Part shown: piece by piece, positions 34,601 to 44,933 of the stretch
Layout: every line of letters begins with the position of its first letter
Numbering within the stretch: position 1 is the first letter of the stretch
NCBI GenBank assembly: GCA_013176395.1
Contig: JABMLP010000022.1
Span: 620,001-684,000 of the forward strand
Length of the DNA stretch: 64,000 bases
DNA from: Venturia oleaginea
Lineage: Eukaryota > Ascomycota > Dothideomycetes > Venturiales > Venturiaceae
Direction: 5' to 3'
Program-made: the position numbers and the translations under genes
Notes under the pieces: generated by a model
Seen by the model: only the letters and a program-made list of their open reading frames with translations
Databases searched by the model: none
What the model was told of the DNA's origin: nothing

Positions 34601-34676
34601 GGAGAGTCGAAGCATCCTCGTCTTTGTAGAGCCCTTCCAGCTCGACTTCTTGGTTGACACTCTTATACGCAGCCAT
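31623..34676 (-). pseudogene. GH3 beta-glucosidase, type II membrane protein (BglE-like), with one frame break
   Basis: Exon 1 is 34676-33652 and exon 2 is 33598-31623. A cytoplasmic tail of about 110 residues and one membrane anchor ([19 protein letters not shown]) precede the GH3 N-terminal barrel: [17 protein letters not shown], and the nucleophile in GFIQSDW (D about 379). The GH3 C-domain (GTVVVKNEGNILPLS) and a fibronectin-III-like domain (ENFEPRY-type 'ITPRYAFGFGLSYSQF') follow. At about 32445-32448 the frame changes by one base in a run of four A (coding strand): YTVGK is followed by MEDYG in another frame. All other motifs are intact, so this may be a recent pseudogene or a homopolymer sequencing error. 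Intact homologues of about 1000 residues are secreted-side membrane enzymes that release glucose from beta-glucans. Confidence 0.85.
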
Positions 34677-34941
34677 GGTGGAGGATGGACGTGATTATCT
34701 CGGAGACATGCTGGGAGAAGGAGAAGTTTTGGGAAGCAAACAGTTCCTATCACCACGTTCAGGAGAATTCTCAACGGTGCCACACAAACTTGCTTCTGTG
34801 CTGACGTCGCGTTGTGTCCTCTGAGACCGCGTCGTTGAAGTGCATATCTAGCGTTCCCGATTCCCGAACCTCAGCCCTGTTCTATTCTATATTAATAGAA
34901 TTTTAGGTTTTGGTCTTACACTTCCGAGGCAAACCACCAAC

Positions 34942-36063
34942 ATGTTACCTCTCGCTCTCTTACTCTGTCTCTTCCCGAATATCACACACTCTTATCGTCA
35001 TGATCGCTCTCAGGTGCCTTTGCAGCTCGCCGAGCGCGCCGAACCCTTCAATAAGTCATTGTTCGATGAGACCATCGTTTCTTTCATGAAAGCGCGAGAG
35101 ATCCCAGGTCTCAGCGTTGCGTTGACATATGACGACCGTTTGATCTACGCTTCAGCATTTGAGTACGCAGATCAAGAAGATGACCTTCTTGTAACCACGT
35201 CGGATCGCTTCCGTCGGCGAGCGTCTCTAAAAGCATCACCGCGATAGCAATCATGCGACTCGCTGAGCTAGGTGCTTTAAATCTCACTTCGCGGGTTTTT
35301 GGAAAAGGCAGTATACTAGGCTCAAGATAGTAGCAAGACCTACAATGATTGGGAAAAGCAAATCACCATTCAGCATCTCCTGGAGCACAGCAGCGGGTTC
35401 GCCAATGATGATATGTGTGGAAAAGGTTGCGATCCAACACATCTTCCAGAAACCATTCATCTCAATCAATGGGATCTGGTGAGAATATTGTTGGACAAAT
35501 ACACGCCTTCTCATGCCCCAGGCTCCTTCGCGAGTTACTCAGATTTCGCATATTTCGTTCTTGGAAGAGTGGTTGAAGCTGCTTCCTCTACAAACTATTC
35601 CTCCTACGTGCTCGACGAGATACTGAAACCACTTGACATCCCCTCCATAAAGATTGCCTCTGACAGCAAAACCGATGATGACGTCTCATATTACGATTTC
35701 GAAGATGCAGATGCTCCATACTCCTTTCACGTCTCACGCCGAGACAGTGTTGGAGCGTGGACGGCCTCACCAGTTGATCTCGTCAAGATATTGACCTCCA
35801 CCGACGGATTGTCAGGTCGAAATGACATACTTGCTTCGGAATCGATAAAGGCCATGTTCTGCAGAAGCAGCCTAACGAATTCAAGTTATGCTTACTGGAA
35901 CATCAGTTTCCAGAACAAGACCTCATATGCCATTGTTATCAATAGAGAAATCGAGAAGTCAACGAAGACAGGCTTCAATAGAGGGTTTGATTTGAAGACT
36001 CTCATGGATAACTTGACGTCCCCAATCACAGAATGGCCAGGGTGGGATCTGTTCGATTCTTGA
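34942..36063 (+). pseudogene. Serine beta-lactamase/transpeptidase-like hydrolase with two compensating frame breaks
   Basis: A signal peptide (MLPLALLLCLFPNITHS) starts a class C beta-lactamase-like protein (IPGLSVALTYDDRLIYA, then YADQEDDLLVTTSDRFR). At about 35212-35215 one base is missing relative to the expected frame; the segment that follows, holding the SxxK motif (SVSK), reads in another frame until about 35328, where the original frame resumes (KTYNDWEKQI, then HLLEHSSGF). The first frame meets a stop at 35245-35247. The C-terminal part (YSDF motif, FVLGRVVEAAS) is open to the stop at 36063. Fungal members are probably esterases or peptidases of unknown substrate. Two opposite shifts with otherwise clean sequence could be sequencing errors or a young pseudogene. 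The divergent neighbour is the GH3 gene, 265 bp away. Confidence 0.75.
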
Positions 36064-36164
36064 CGTTCAGAAAATGACAATGGGTACAGCACAGTCTACT
36101 ACTACAGACGGTCACAAGATATCTGGAAAGAACAATTTTTGGGACTGCTAGAAGTTCTGCCCGC

Positions 36165-37326
36165 TCATAACGTCGATTTCGCCGCAGTCGCTTGCCTTTC
36201 CAATTCCGTCTTTTGCTTATGAAATTCGTCTCTTCTCCCTTGCGCACTCTTCAGCAACGCATAAAGAGTTTGTAGTCTCGGCATCTCAACTCCGTGTCTC
36301 CTAGCTATCCTGACCGGATTCCCAAGTATGACCTCCAACTCCATCGGCCGTCCGCCTTCCCAATCGAGCAGCATACTCGGCTTGCCTCCAGTATTCCTTT
36401 CAGTGCTTTTCAAGATCTGCTCTGGTGTCGCCAGTTTGGAGGGAAATGGCGCACCGAGGATCTTTGGAGCGGCTTCGAAGACTTCGTCCATGCATGCTTT
36501 GAGATGATGTCGTAGTTCTGGATCGTGGACCATATCTGCGTTTCCCACGCCGCCAGAGAGAACGGCGGAAGGATTCATAGAGGCGTTGATGCAGATCTTG
36601 TGCCATCGGACTTGTTGCAGCGGGACTTCGTCGTAGTATTCCGCGTCTCTCAATTTGCCATTTTTCGTGAACAGCTCAACAATCTGTCTCACGCATTCGT
36701 TCCCTCGCTTGTTCAGCAATTGTGCTTCTACTGTTTTGCCTCCGAGACCGTCTGAGTATGCTCCCATGCTTATCCTCGTCCATCTGTTCTGTCTTACGAC
36801 GCCATTGCTTATTTGCTCTGCGCTGATGATGGTCACCGCACTGATCAGGGGATTCTTTGGAAATCTTTCACGATGCGACTCTTCCACGCCAACACCATTT
36901 TGTATAAGTATTATGCAAGTCTTTCCCTCCAGAGCTCTCTTCACTAATGGTTCTATGTCCTTTGAGTCGTCCGTAGTATCAGGCAGTGCTTTCGTGGTAA
37001 CTACGACATAGTCCCAGCCACTTGCCGGAGCGTTGGACGAAGTTGCAGCATCGGTAATCGAAGAGTATACGGTATGAGGCGTAAAATGGTAGTTACCGAA
37101 TGAGTGGGTCTTGAGCTGTACGCCAGAACTGGCTATCGTCTTGTAATTGGAGCGGCATACGAGAGAGACAAAGAGGTTCGTGGAGGGCTATACACATTAT
37201 CAGCGGATTCATTGTAAACAGCTGCAGTTACGCCAGGCGTACGTCGTGGAGTCTTGATGCATAAAAACATCCAACAGCTCCAGCTCCTACGAAAAGAATG
37301 TGTATAGGCTTCGAGTTGGATGCCAT
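36165..37326 (-). CDS. 2-dehydropantoate 2-reductase (ketopantoate reductase, ApbA/PanE family)
   Basis: Exons 37326-37243 and 37187-36165 encode 368 residues. The N-terminal Rossmann motif is VGAGAVGCFYASRLHD, followed by LVCRSNYKTI. The NADPH domain continues with YVVVTTKALPD and ILIQNGVGVEE. The C-terminal domain has the catalytic Lys and Asn in RWHKICINASMNPSAVL, with LEVILGNPVRIARRHGVEMPRLQTLYALL as in other PanE proteins. It reduces ketopantoate to pantoate in pantothenate and CoA synthesis; fungi often have several paralogues whose true substrates are not known. The gene converges on the beta-lactamase-like gene. Confidence 0.9.
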
Positions 37327-37475
37327 TTTTGTGAGGTGCGTGAATAGCTGGCAGTTCAGAGGTTACGAATATGCTGTTGTGAAAAGGGGACTAGGGAGCC
37401 AAACTCTTTGGTTATCCGATCCGCTGGTAGGGCTCACAAATATGGCCCGTGCACACCGCAACCTTCAATTGTTGG

Positions 37476-37602
37476 TGTCACGGGCTAGACCCTTGGGCCT
37501 TTATCTAGGCTTTGCCTATCTCTCTAGGGTAAGCTTGTGAATGGCTTGGCATCTCCTTCAAAAGGAGTTTGCAACTGTGTATCTATCTTTTCCTCCTTAG
37601 CT
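37476..37602 (+). repeat. Truncated 5' LTR of the gypsy element
   Basis: It matches 42766-42892 at all but three of 127 positions and then stops abruptly. The TATA box and the R/U5 part present in the 3' LTR are missing. Confidence 0.9.
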
Positions 37603-37674
37603 AGTTTGTAGTGCACATTTGGGTGGTTCTCCCTGGTATCCAGGCATGATCTTAACCAGTCACATTACAATCTA

Positions 37675-37700
37675 GCTCTCTCTCTCTTTCTCTCTCTCTT
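37675..37700 (+). repeat. CT-rich microsatellite in the gypsy leader
   Basis: It is a run of CT dinucleotides with two interruptions, directly upstream of the gag region. Confidence 0.8.
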
Positions 37701-37848
37701 TGTCGAACAAGCTGGACCGTGCCAGTATCGGCGCGGACTTGTTACGACTCTTCCACCTGGGATTAGCCGCGGATGAGTACGCGTGCTTTGCGTCCTAAGT
37801 AAGAAGAGGTTTGAGCGTTATAGTTGCATACGAAACGAATACGCAGCT

Positions 37849-38873
37849 ATGGAAGACGGTCCACAGCAGCAACAACAGCCCACGATGGAGTCGCTGATTA
37901 TGATGATTCAGGAGCTCAGGGAAAGAAACGAAGCCTTGGAACGACAGAACCAGGAAGTGGTATCTGAAATCCGGGCTACACAGAGCTCTGCCACGCAGAG
38001 CCCTACTACGTCGATACCGAATGTTATATCCGTGGTACCTCGATCGGAACGACCCCGCTACAGTTTTCCCCACTTTCGAAATACAGCGGGATACGATCGA
38101 CATGGGCAGCATGGAAACTGCAAGCGATAGTGAAAGTTCGTACGGATAGAGAAGCGATTGGGACCCCAGCAGACTGTTTCAATTACCTATACATGAGCAT
38201 GGAAAATACGGCCCAGAACAGAGTACGAGCCTGGGTCGCGTCGACCTCGGAGAGCAATCAGACCCCCGAGAACTTCCTTGAATACGCCGAATCAGTCTTC
38301 GGGGATCCCAACGAACAGCAGAATGCACTGGCTCAGCTCAACTCTCTAAGACAAGGACCACGGCAGTCATTGAGTAGCTTTATGCCAAAATTTGACGATT
38401 TGCTAGCAAGGGCGGGAGGCAGCACATGGGGCGACTGTGTCCAGATCAATACCCTGAACTTAACCATATCCAAAGGCTTTCGCGAACTGCTCGTCACGGC
38501 ATCATTGGATACCACAAGCTTTTTGAAATACCGGCAGGGCCTACTCGACATTGACGCGAAACTACAAGCCTTGAAATCAACTCCAGGTACCTTTGCCCAA
38601 ATAGTAGACCGGCCCGAGATAGGAACAAAGCCCAACATTCAAGAGAAAATGGATTGGGAACCCGCAAAGTCAAACCGAGCAAAATGGGTATCCCAAGAAG
38701 AAATTCAACGACGACGCGAATCGGGGGCATGCTTACGTTGTGGAAAGAACAGGCATATGATCAAAGACTGCAAGATGCTCCCTGCAAAGAAACCGGGAGT
38801 TACCAAGCCAAAGCGAGCGCGGCCAGCGAAGATTCCAGTTCAGAACCAGAATCGGAAAAAGAGTAACCTCTGA
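37849..38873 (+). pseudogene. Gag of the gypsy element, one frameshift
   Basis: The frame opens MEDGPQQQQQ with a Glu/Arg-rich coiled segment, then shifts in the T4C4 run at about 38059-38066. The second frame carries the capsid region (WAAWKLQ, LGALNSLRQG-like 'LAQLNSLRQGP') and a CX2CX4HX4C zinc knuckle (CLRCGKNRHMIKDC) followed by a Lys/Arg/Pro-rich tail. The reading frame ends at 38873. Confidence 0.85.
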
Positions 38874-38964
38874 TCAAAGTCGTGATCAGAGGTTAACATC
38901 AAGTGAACCATCCTTAGTACGACCATCTCAACTCACCTCAGAATGGAAGCAATTCAAATCAAAA

Positions 38965-39363
38965 ATGGAAAGACCACTCTTCCTTGTTGACGCACTACTG
39001 AACGATGAACACTTTGTACGCACTCTTGTAGACAACGGTTGCTCTGGATACGCGCAGATCTCAGAACGAATGGCCACAAAACTAAGACTCCCAACGATAG
39101 ACACTAGTCCCCGACATCTCGAAGGTGTATTGGAGGGACCCGTTGGAGTTATTGGGAAGGTTGCAACAGCAACACTTGATATCGGAGGTCACCGTCGGAC
39201 CCGAGCATTCATGTATGTTGTTCCTGGGCAGGAGCACGACCTTATGCTAGGTAGCCCATGGCTGGCAGAAGAAAATGTCACGTTGAATGAAAAACAGCGG
39301 GTCCTCAAATTCCCTGATGGTTCCTCAATGAGCTCACTTCTGGAGAACGAATCTACCTTGTAG
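38965..39363 (+). pseudogene. Retroviral-type aspartic protease segment of the gypsy element
   Basis: The segment FLVDALLNDEHFVRTLVDNGC holds the active-site region, with DNG in place of the usual DSG/DTG, a variant found in several fungal gypsy elements. A flap-like region and MLGSPWL (the conserved hydrophobic-Gly-x-Pro-Trp motif) follow. The segment ends at a TAG at 39361 and is out of frame with the reverse transcriptase. Confidence 0.8.
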
Positions 39364-39655
39364 GCTAAAAAGGCGCGGCCAGTAAGTGCAGCATCATACA
39401 CCGCAGTCAGAAGAATCAAGAGACTAGACAAGCACAACATGCCGACAAAAGTATTTGCAGCGTCCTTACGGGATATTGAGAAAGCACTTCAGGTGAAGCC
39501 GGTAGTCAATCCAAAAGACTACTTACCTGAACACTACTTCCGCTACCTCCACGTGTTTGACCCCAAAAAGGCTAGCTCCCAGCCTCCGCACCGACCGGTA
39601 TCGACCATGAGATTCCATTGGAAAAGGATAGCAATGGTAAAGAGAAGGAAGTACC

Positions 39656-40978
39656 ATGGGGACCGTTGTACAGCATGTCACGAACGAATTGCTAGTCCTA
39701 AGAAAAACTCTCATGGATCATCTTGATAAAGGATGGATCAGGGTTAGCAAGAGCCCCGCTGGCGCTCCGGTACTTTTCGCACGCAAGTCTGGAGGAGGGC
39801 TTCGATTTTGCGTCGATTACCGGGGACTTAACGCGATTACGAAGAAAGACAGGTATCCGCTACCCCTGATACGAGAGACCCTGAACGCGATCTATTCGGC
39901 AAGATGGCTAACCAAACTTGATGTGAGCGCGGCTTTTCACAAGATTCGAGTCGCGAAGGGCGAAGAATGGAAAACGGCTTTCCGTACACGGTACGGGTTG
40001 TTTGAGTGGCTAGTTACTCCTTTCTGCCTTACGGGAGCACCTGCGACGTTTCAGCGATACATCAACTGGGTCTTGAGGTCCTACCCGGACGACTTCTGTA
40101 CCGCTTACATGGACGATGTCCTAGTGTTTTCAAGCGGAACTTTGGAAGATCATCGGCGAAAAGTAGCACAGGTTCTTCACTCCCTAGGTGAAGCCGGATT
40201 GACCTTGGACATCACGAAATGCGATTTTGAAGCTAAAAAGGTCAAATACCTTGGCTACATTGTGGAAGTGGGCAAGGGTATTAGCATGGATCCAGAGAAA
40301 GTTCGAGCAATCTCTGAATGGGCACCACCAACCACTGTGAAAGGTGTGAGAGGTTTCCTTGGGTTTGCCAATTATTACCGACGTTTCATCAAGGACTACT
40401 CAATATTAGCTACCCCCCTCACCCGGCTGACAAGGAAGGGATGCAAGTTTGAATGGAGCGAGGATTGTCAAAACGCGTTTCAAACGCTCAAGGACCGTTT
40501 TATCTCCGACCCGGTGTTACTCCACTTTGACCCAGATCGAGAAACAATTGTTGAGCCTGATGCCTCCAATTGGGCAGTTGGAGGGGCTCTATCACAGATC
40601 GACGATGAAGGAAATGCTCGACCAGTCGCTTACTTCTCAAAAAAGAACCTACCCGCGGAATGCAACTACGACATACACGATAAAGAACTACTCGCAGTAG
40701 TACGTTGCATCCAGGAGTGGAACGCGTTAGGAGCCTTAGCGGTCCATTCAAAGTTCTAACGGATCACAAGAACTTGGAATCTTTCATGACAGCAAAGAAG
40801 TTGAATGAAAGACAGATACGATGGATGGAACTGCTATCTCAACACAGTTTTACCTTCAACTATCGCCCGGGCTCGCAAGCAGTCGTACCCGATACACTCT
40901 CGCGTAGGGACCAAGATATACCCAGCGGCACTCAAGACGATCGAATCAAGGAGAGGATACAAGTCCTCCTCCCTCCAA
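39656..40978 (+). pseudogene. Reverse transcriptase and RNase H of the gypsy element, frameshifted at the RNase H end
   Basis: The RT shows FCVDYRGLNAITKKDRYPLP, LDVSAAFHKI, the catalytic AYMDDVLVFS and LGYIVEVGKG. The thumb/RNase H junction FLGFANYYRRFI and the RNase H start EPDASNWAVGGALSQ follow. At about 40715-40755 the frame shifts; the second part continues GPFKVLTDHKNLESFM and FNYRPGSQAVVPDTLSRR, the conserved end of RNase H, to a stop near 40986. Confidence 0.9.
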
Positions 40979-40995
40979 AGCTCTAGGCAAAACCG

Positions 40996-42765
40996 GTGCG
41001 AGTAAGACAAACGACAGAGGAGAACGAGACAGTAGAAAGTGAGAGACACGAATACAGAGAGGAAAACAAAACCGAAGAGGAGGATTTTGAAGAAGATGGA
41101 GTCGAGAGTGATACGCAAGATATAGGAGGGGAAAACACGGTCGATGAGGGGGCCGAAGAGGGCAATACGAACCCCTTCGAGAATGAGGAGTTACGAGCAT
41201 TATGGCTGCAAGCTGTTCAAGCCGACCCGACGTTTAGCAGCCTCCGCTCCGAAGTTGCACAAAGGAAAGGACGATTCTCCCCAGAATTGAAGGTCCAGGT
41301 TTCAATTTCTGAATATGACCTCGAAGATGGATTGTTACGGTACCGCGAAAGGATTTGGATACCCGACCACGAACCACTTAAGACGAAGCTCATCCAGGAA
41401 GTACACGACCCAGCAATCGCAGGACACCCGGGACGCGACGCAACCTTCGCTTTACTAGCACGGCGCTTTTTCTGGCCAGACCAGTCCAAAGAGGTGCGAC
41501 AGTTCATCAAGAATTGCGACATCTGTGGCAGTGCAAAAGTCTGGAGACAACGACGATGGGGTCTGCTTAAGCCCTTACCTATCCCGGACCGAATCTGGAG
41601 CGAGATCTCTATCGACTTCATTACAGATCTGCCAGAAAGCCAAGAATATACTACCCTTGAAGTTATCACCGACAGGCTTGGAAAAGGAGTTATGTACAAT
41701 GCCGTACCGAACAACGAAAGAGGTGCCGAAGCAACAGCAAACCGATCTGTCAAAATTTTCTACCGGGCACACGGTCTACCGGGCACACGGTCTACCGGGC
41801 ACACGGTCTACCGGGCACACGGTCTACCAAATGCGATTACTAGTGATCGAGGACAAGATTGGGTCAACGCCTTCTGGAAACGGGTATGCGAGCTTACAGG
41901 TATGGAGAGTCGCCTCTCTACCGCGTACCATCCAGAGACCGATGGTGCTACAGAACGAGCAAATCAAGAACTGGAGCAGTACATCCGATGCTTCGCGACG
42001 TACGCCCAAGATAACTGGGTAGACCTCTTACCATCCGCAGAGCTATGTGTAAACAACTGTCCTTCAGCATCAACCGGATTCAGCCCCTTTTTCCTAAGCC
42101 ACGGGTGGGAGATGGAACCGATTCAAATACGACAACCTATCGGACAAGCCCGGGATAACGTTAGCCCGATTGCAAAGGCTGAAAACCTAGTCACTAGACT
42201 ACGAGAAGCTCAACAAATGGCACAAGCAGCGATGGCAACGGCCCAGCAGCGACAAGAGGATTCAACAAATCGGCACCGTTCACCAGCCTATCAATACAAA
42301 GTAGGCGACAAAGTCTGGCTCAACTTGAAGAACATCAAAACGGATAGGCCAACGAAGAAGTTTGATTGGGTGCATGGAAAATATACCGTCATGGAAGTGA
42401 TCAGCTCTCATTCATACCGTCTCGATACCCCAAGACGGATCCATAACGTCTTCCATACCTCGCTACTCAGACCGGCCAATAACGATCCATTACCGTCACG
42501 GGTTCAGTGCAGTCCCAAACCAGGAGCTATTGTAGTTGACGGAGAAGACGAGTTCTTTGTTGTTGAGATTCTCGCAGCGCGGACCCGGCACGGGCAACGC
42601 CAAGCACTGGTACAATGGAAGGGTTGGGCTTTGCCTACATGGGAACCATTGGATGCAGTGGCTGAGACAATGGCTTTAGATCGATTTGAAATACAATACG
42701 GTGATATCGCTCAGAATGATGGTCCACAACTACGTAGAAATCGTCGTGTGAGAGGAAAGGGGTAA
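40996..42765 (+). pseudogene. Integrase with C-terminal chromodomain of the gypsy element
   Basis: An acidic linker is followed by the HHCC zinc-binding region (HDPAIAGHPGRDAT and CDICGSAK), the DDE core with D in ISIDFITDLP, D in AITSDRGQDW and E in YHPETDGATERAN, and a GPY-like module (YKVGDKVWLNL, HNVFHTSLLRP). It ends in a chromodomain (VVEILAARTRHG, LVQWKGWALPTWEPLD) that marks it as a chromovirus. An in-frame 48-bp expansion sits just before the second catalytic Asp. The frame is open but has no clear ATG of its own, as expected for a part of a polyprotein. Confidence 0.9.
41760..41823 (+). repeat. 16-bp tandem repeat, four units, inside the integrase
   Basis: Four exact units of CTACCGGGCACACGGT are followed by CTACC. 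Three units beyond the single copy expected add 48 bp, which keeps the reading frame although the unit itself is not a multiple of three. Confidence 0.95.
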
Positions 42766-43184
42766 TGTCACGTGCTACACCCTTGGGCCTTTATTTAGGC
42801 TTTGCCTATCTCTCTAGGGTAAGCTTGTGAATGGCTTGGCATCTCCTTCAAAAGGAGTTTGCAACTGTGTATCTATCTTTTCCTCCTTAGCTGTAAAAGT
42901 TCAACCCTCAAAGGTGTTTCGCAAGTGAGGGAAGACAGCTTATATTTCAAGTATCTAAGTACAAAGAAGAAAGTGTAGGTACAGGAAGAACAACTTCTAT
43001 ATATAATCTTCTAAGTAGGAAAAGGACATGCTGTCCTGAGAAGAGAATAGAAAGGAGTAGAAGCGCATGTGAAACGGTCCCTGAATAATCCCTGCTAGGC
43101 GCACGTGAGAACTATCAGGAACCTACCAGGAATTGCTAAGAATCCACCTAGGATAAAATAGATATAGGATACCATCCCGTGACA
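42766..43184 (+). repeat. Complete 3' LTR of the gypsy element
   Basis: The LTR starts TGTCACGTG and ends CCCGTGACA, so its tips form an inverted repeat. A TATA-like CTATATATAATC lies at about 42998-43010. The end was placed by the TG...CA rule and by the start of homology to the peptide gene at 43185. Confidence 0.85.
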
Positions 43185-43186
43185 CA

Positions 43187-43363
43187 ATGTCCATCGATAC
43201 TCGCGATATCAATTCTAATTCACTCCGACCCTTCGACCAAGTCAAGAAAAGACAAAATACCCAACCCTGTATCGCTTTGTGCGCGAAGAAGTTCCCTCCA
43301 GGAAGTACTTTGTACAATGTTTGTGTGATCAATTGCAAAAGGGATCCTTGTCCTGGGTGTTAA
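43187..43363 (+). pseudogene. 5'-truncated copy of a small secreted Cys-rich peptide precursor (copy 1)
   Basis: The frame of 58 codons begins at the first ATG directly after the LTR end and aligns with residues 31-80 of copy 2 at 44934: DTRDINSN against DTRDTNSN, then a KKR processing site, then two CX3C pairs (CIALC and CVINC). It continues with a tail ending CPGC that copy 2 reaches only past a stop codon. No signal peptide is present because the 5' part has been replaced by the retrotransposon LTR. The 3' flank to about 43600 is also homologous to 45177-45390. Confidence 0.7.
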
Positions 43364-43638
43364 ATAGGGTTACGAATCAGAAGTGTGGTGGAGAGGTATT
43401 CCTATTTTTCGATGTGGATCGGTTTTTGTTGATATGGGAGGTTTTGACTTGGAAAGCTTTGTTAGGGGAAGTTGGACGTTTTGGTATGGAAGGTCATGAG
43501 GATTGTAAAGTGACGGACCAATCAGAAGTCACTAGAGCCAAACCGAACAATTCCAGGGCATCCCAAAGTCACTTTCGCGCAGCTGTGCTCTAGAGTTTTT
43601 CTGACCACATACATCAGCTCACCTTTAGTAAACCTAGG

Positions 43639-44108
43639 TGTTACGGATACTGTCACGTGAGCGTGTACAGGATTATATTTGATGCATTCGTATGCATTTG
43701 GATTCCTAAGTGCATACCATCATGTCTTCTTATGATTGGATGATTGTTACACGGGGTTGAAGGATCACGTGGTTGATCATTCTTGGCAAGGTAAGCAGAA
43801 TGAACGTTTGTGTTCATTCCGCTCAGGCTGTTCATCATGATCGGGATGATCATAATGAACGGAGGATTTTCATAGAGATGGAATCTCTATATAAAGGACG
43901 AGACACTGCTCCCTCAGTATCTCGTATCTTCACTCTCATAGTTACTTCGCTATTGCTTTAGTTACTTAGCACAATTCACGACTCTTATATCTCACAAACT
44001 TCGCTACACTTGTTTGATACGATATTGTCGCCCCAGGATTACTTGAACCTCACTGTACGGAATAGCCAATTCCAGCTATATTACTTGAGCCATAGCCTCT
44101 GCGTAACA
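43639..44108 (+). mobile_element. Solo LTR of a second LTR retrotransposon family
   Basis: A 470-bp sequence begins TGTTACGG and ends GCGTAACA (inverted tips TGTTAC/GTAACA). It is flanked by a perfect 5-bp duplication, CTAGG, at 43634-43638 and 44109-44113. It holds a TATA box CTATATAAAGG near 43888-43898. No internal coding part remains, so it is the product of LTR-LTR recombination. Confidence 0.92.
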
Positions 44109-44869
44109 CTAGGCAGCGGAAGCTGGCCGTACCCTAAGTAATAAAAACAAGCATTTCCGAGCTTCTAGGCATTAAACCACTATTTATAAGTTACAGAATA
44201 AACTAAAATACTCTCTAACTCTCTCAGTACTAGGCGTCAATTCAACTAGCGAGCTTGGAAACTCAATTTAGTAAGCGTGGTACATATTTACTTGAGATTG
44301 TCCACGTTGATGCACAAACTACACTATCAACATGGACAACCTCTAGATTTTTGACTGACTTCGTAAGAAATTATGAGAGAGGACCACCTGCAATTCTATT
44401 CTACGACAGGTAAAGCATTAACGGCCAAGGACGGCCAAGGACGGTTAAAGACCCGGCCAAGGACGGTTAAAGACCCGGATCTACTGTGGTATCAGGGGTT
44501 TTAAATGTCAAGTGGCCACATCCTTGTCAACCCGCTTCACAGCAAAAATACCCCTGCGAATCCTTGCCGCCGTCAAAAGCATTGTAGGACCTACTTTTCG
44601 CGGGTGAAGACCCCAAACAAGCCTATATCCCTGGGTCAGTTAGGAATCGAAAGCTGGACGTCGGCTTCACGTATGAGTTGAGCGACCATCTGCGCTACGG
44701 AGGTAATAGCTCAGTGGAGAATCGGCATAGGCCTCATGCAGCTTGACGAAGATCTCTTTGCTACGCGCGGCATGCCAACTTTGCTGCACATGAATGGCAT
44801 TTCAGGTTCTAACACGGCAGAGATACTTCGCCCGCCCGATAGACATTTAAATCCCCTGATGCCACAGTA
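44109..44869. other. Intergenic part of the accessory island, with a duplicated 5' UTR fragment
   Basis: Positions 44294-44331 match the leader of the peptide gene (44870-44912) with few differences, then diverge at an ATG followed three codons later by a stop. The stretch also holds the tandem repeat at 44421-44478. No gene was recognised. Confidence 0.6.
44421..44478 (+). repeat. Nested tandem repeat (10-bp and 22-bp units)
   Basis: Two ACGGCCAAGG units are followed by two copies of a 22-bp unit (44435-44456 and 44457-44478) combining CCAAGGACGG with TTAAAGACCCGG. Confidence 0.9.
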
Positions 44870-44933
44870 GAGATTGTCTACGTTGATGCACAAACCACAA
44901 TATCTTTTCAACTCTCAGACGAACTCAATCAAA

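Larger units (their letters stand above)
37476..43184 (+). mobile_element. Ty3/gypsy LTR retrotransposon (chromovirus), decayed
   Basis: Internal domains in order are gag with zinc knuckle, aspartic protease, reverse transcriptase with YMDD, RNase H, integrase, and a C-terminal chromodomain, the order of Ty3/gypsy. A polypurine tract (GAGGAAAGGGG, 42752-42762) precedes the 3' LTR. The 3' LTR is about 419 bp (42766-43184), starting TGTCACG and ending CGTGACA. Only the first 127 bp of the LTR remain at the 5' end (37476-37602). Several frameshifts break gag and the start and end of pol. The 5-bp flanks GTTGG and CAATG do not match, so there is no target duplication. The element cannot be autonomous. 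Confidence 0.92.

Noticed and set aside
39000..39060. Loss of the protease active site in the gypsy element because of DNG instead of DSG
   Set aside because: DNG-type active sites occur in functional fungal gypsy proteases, so this alone is not evidence of inactivation.
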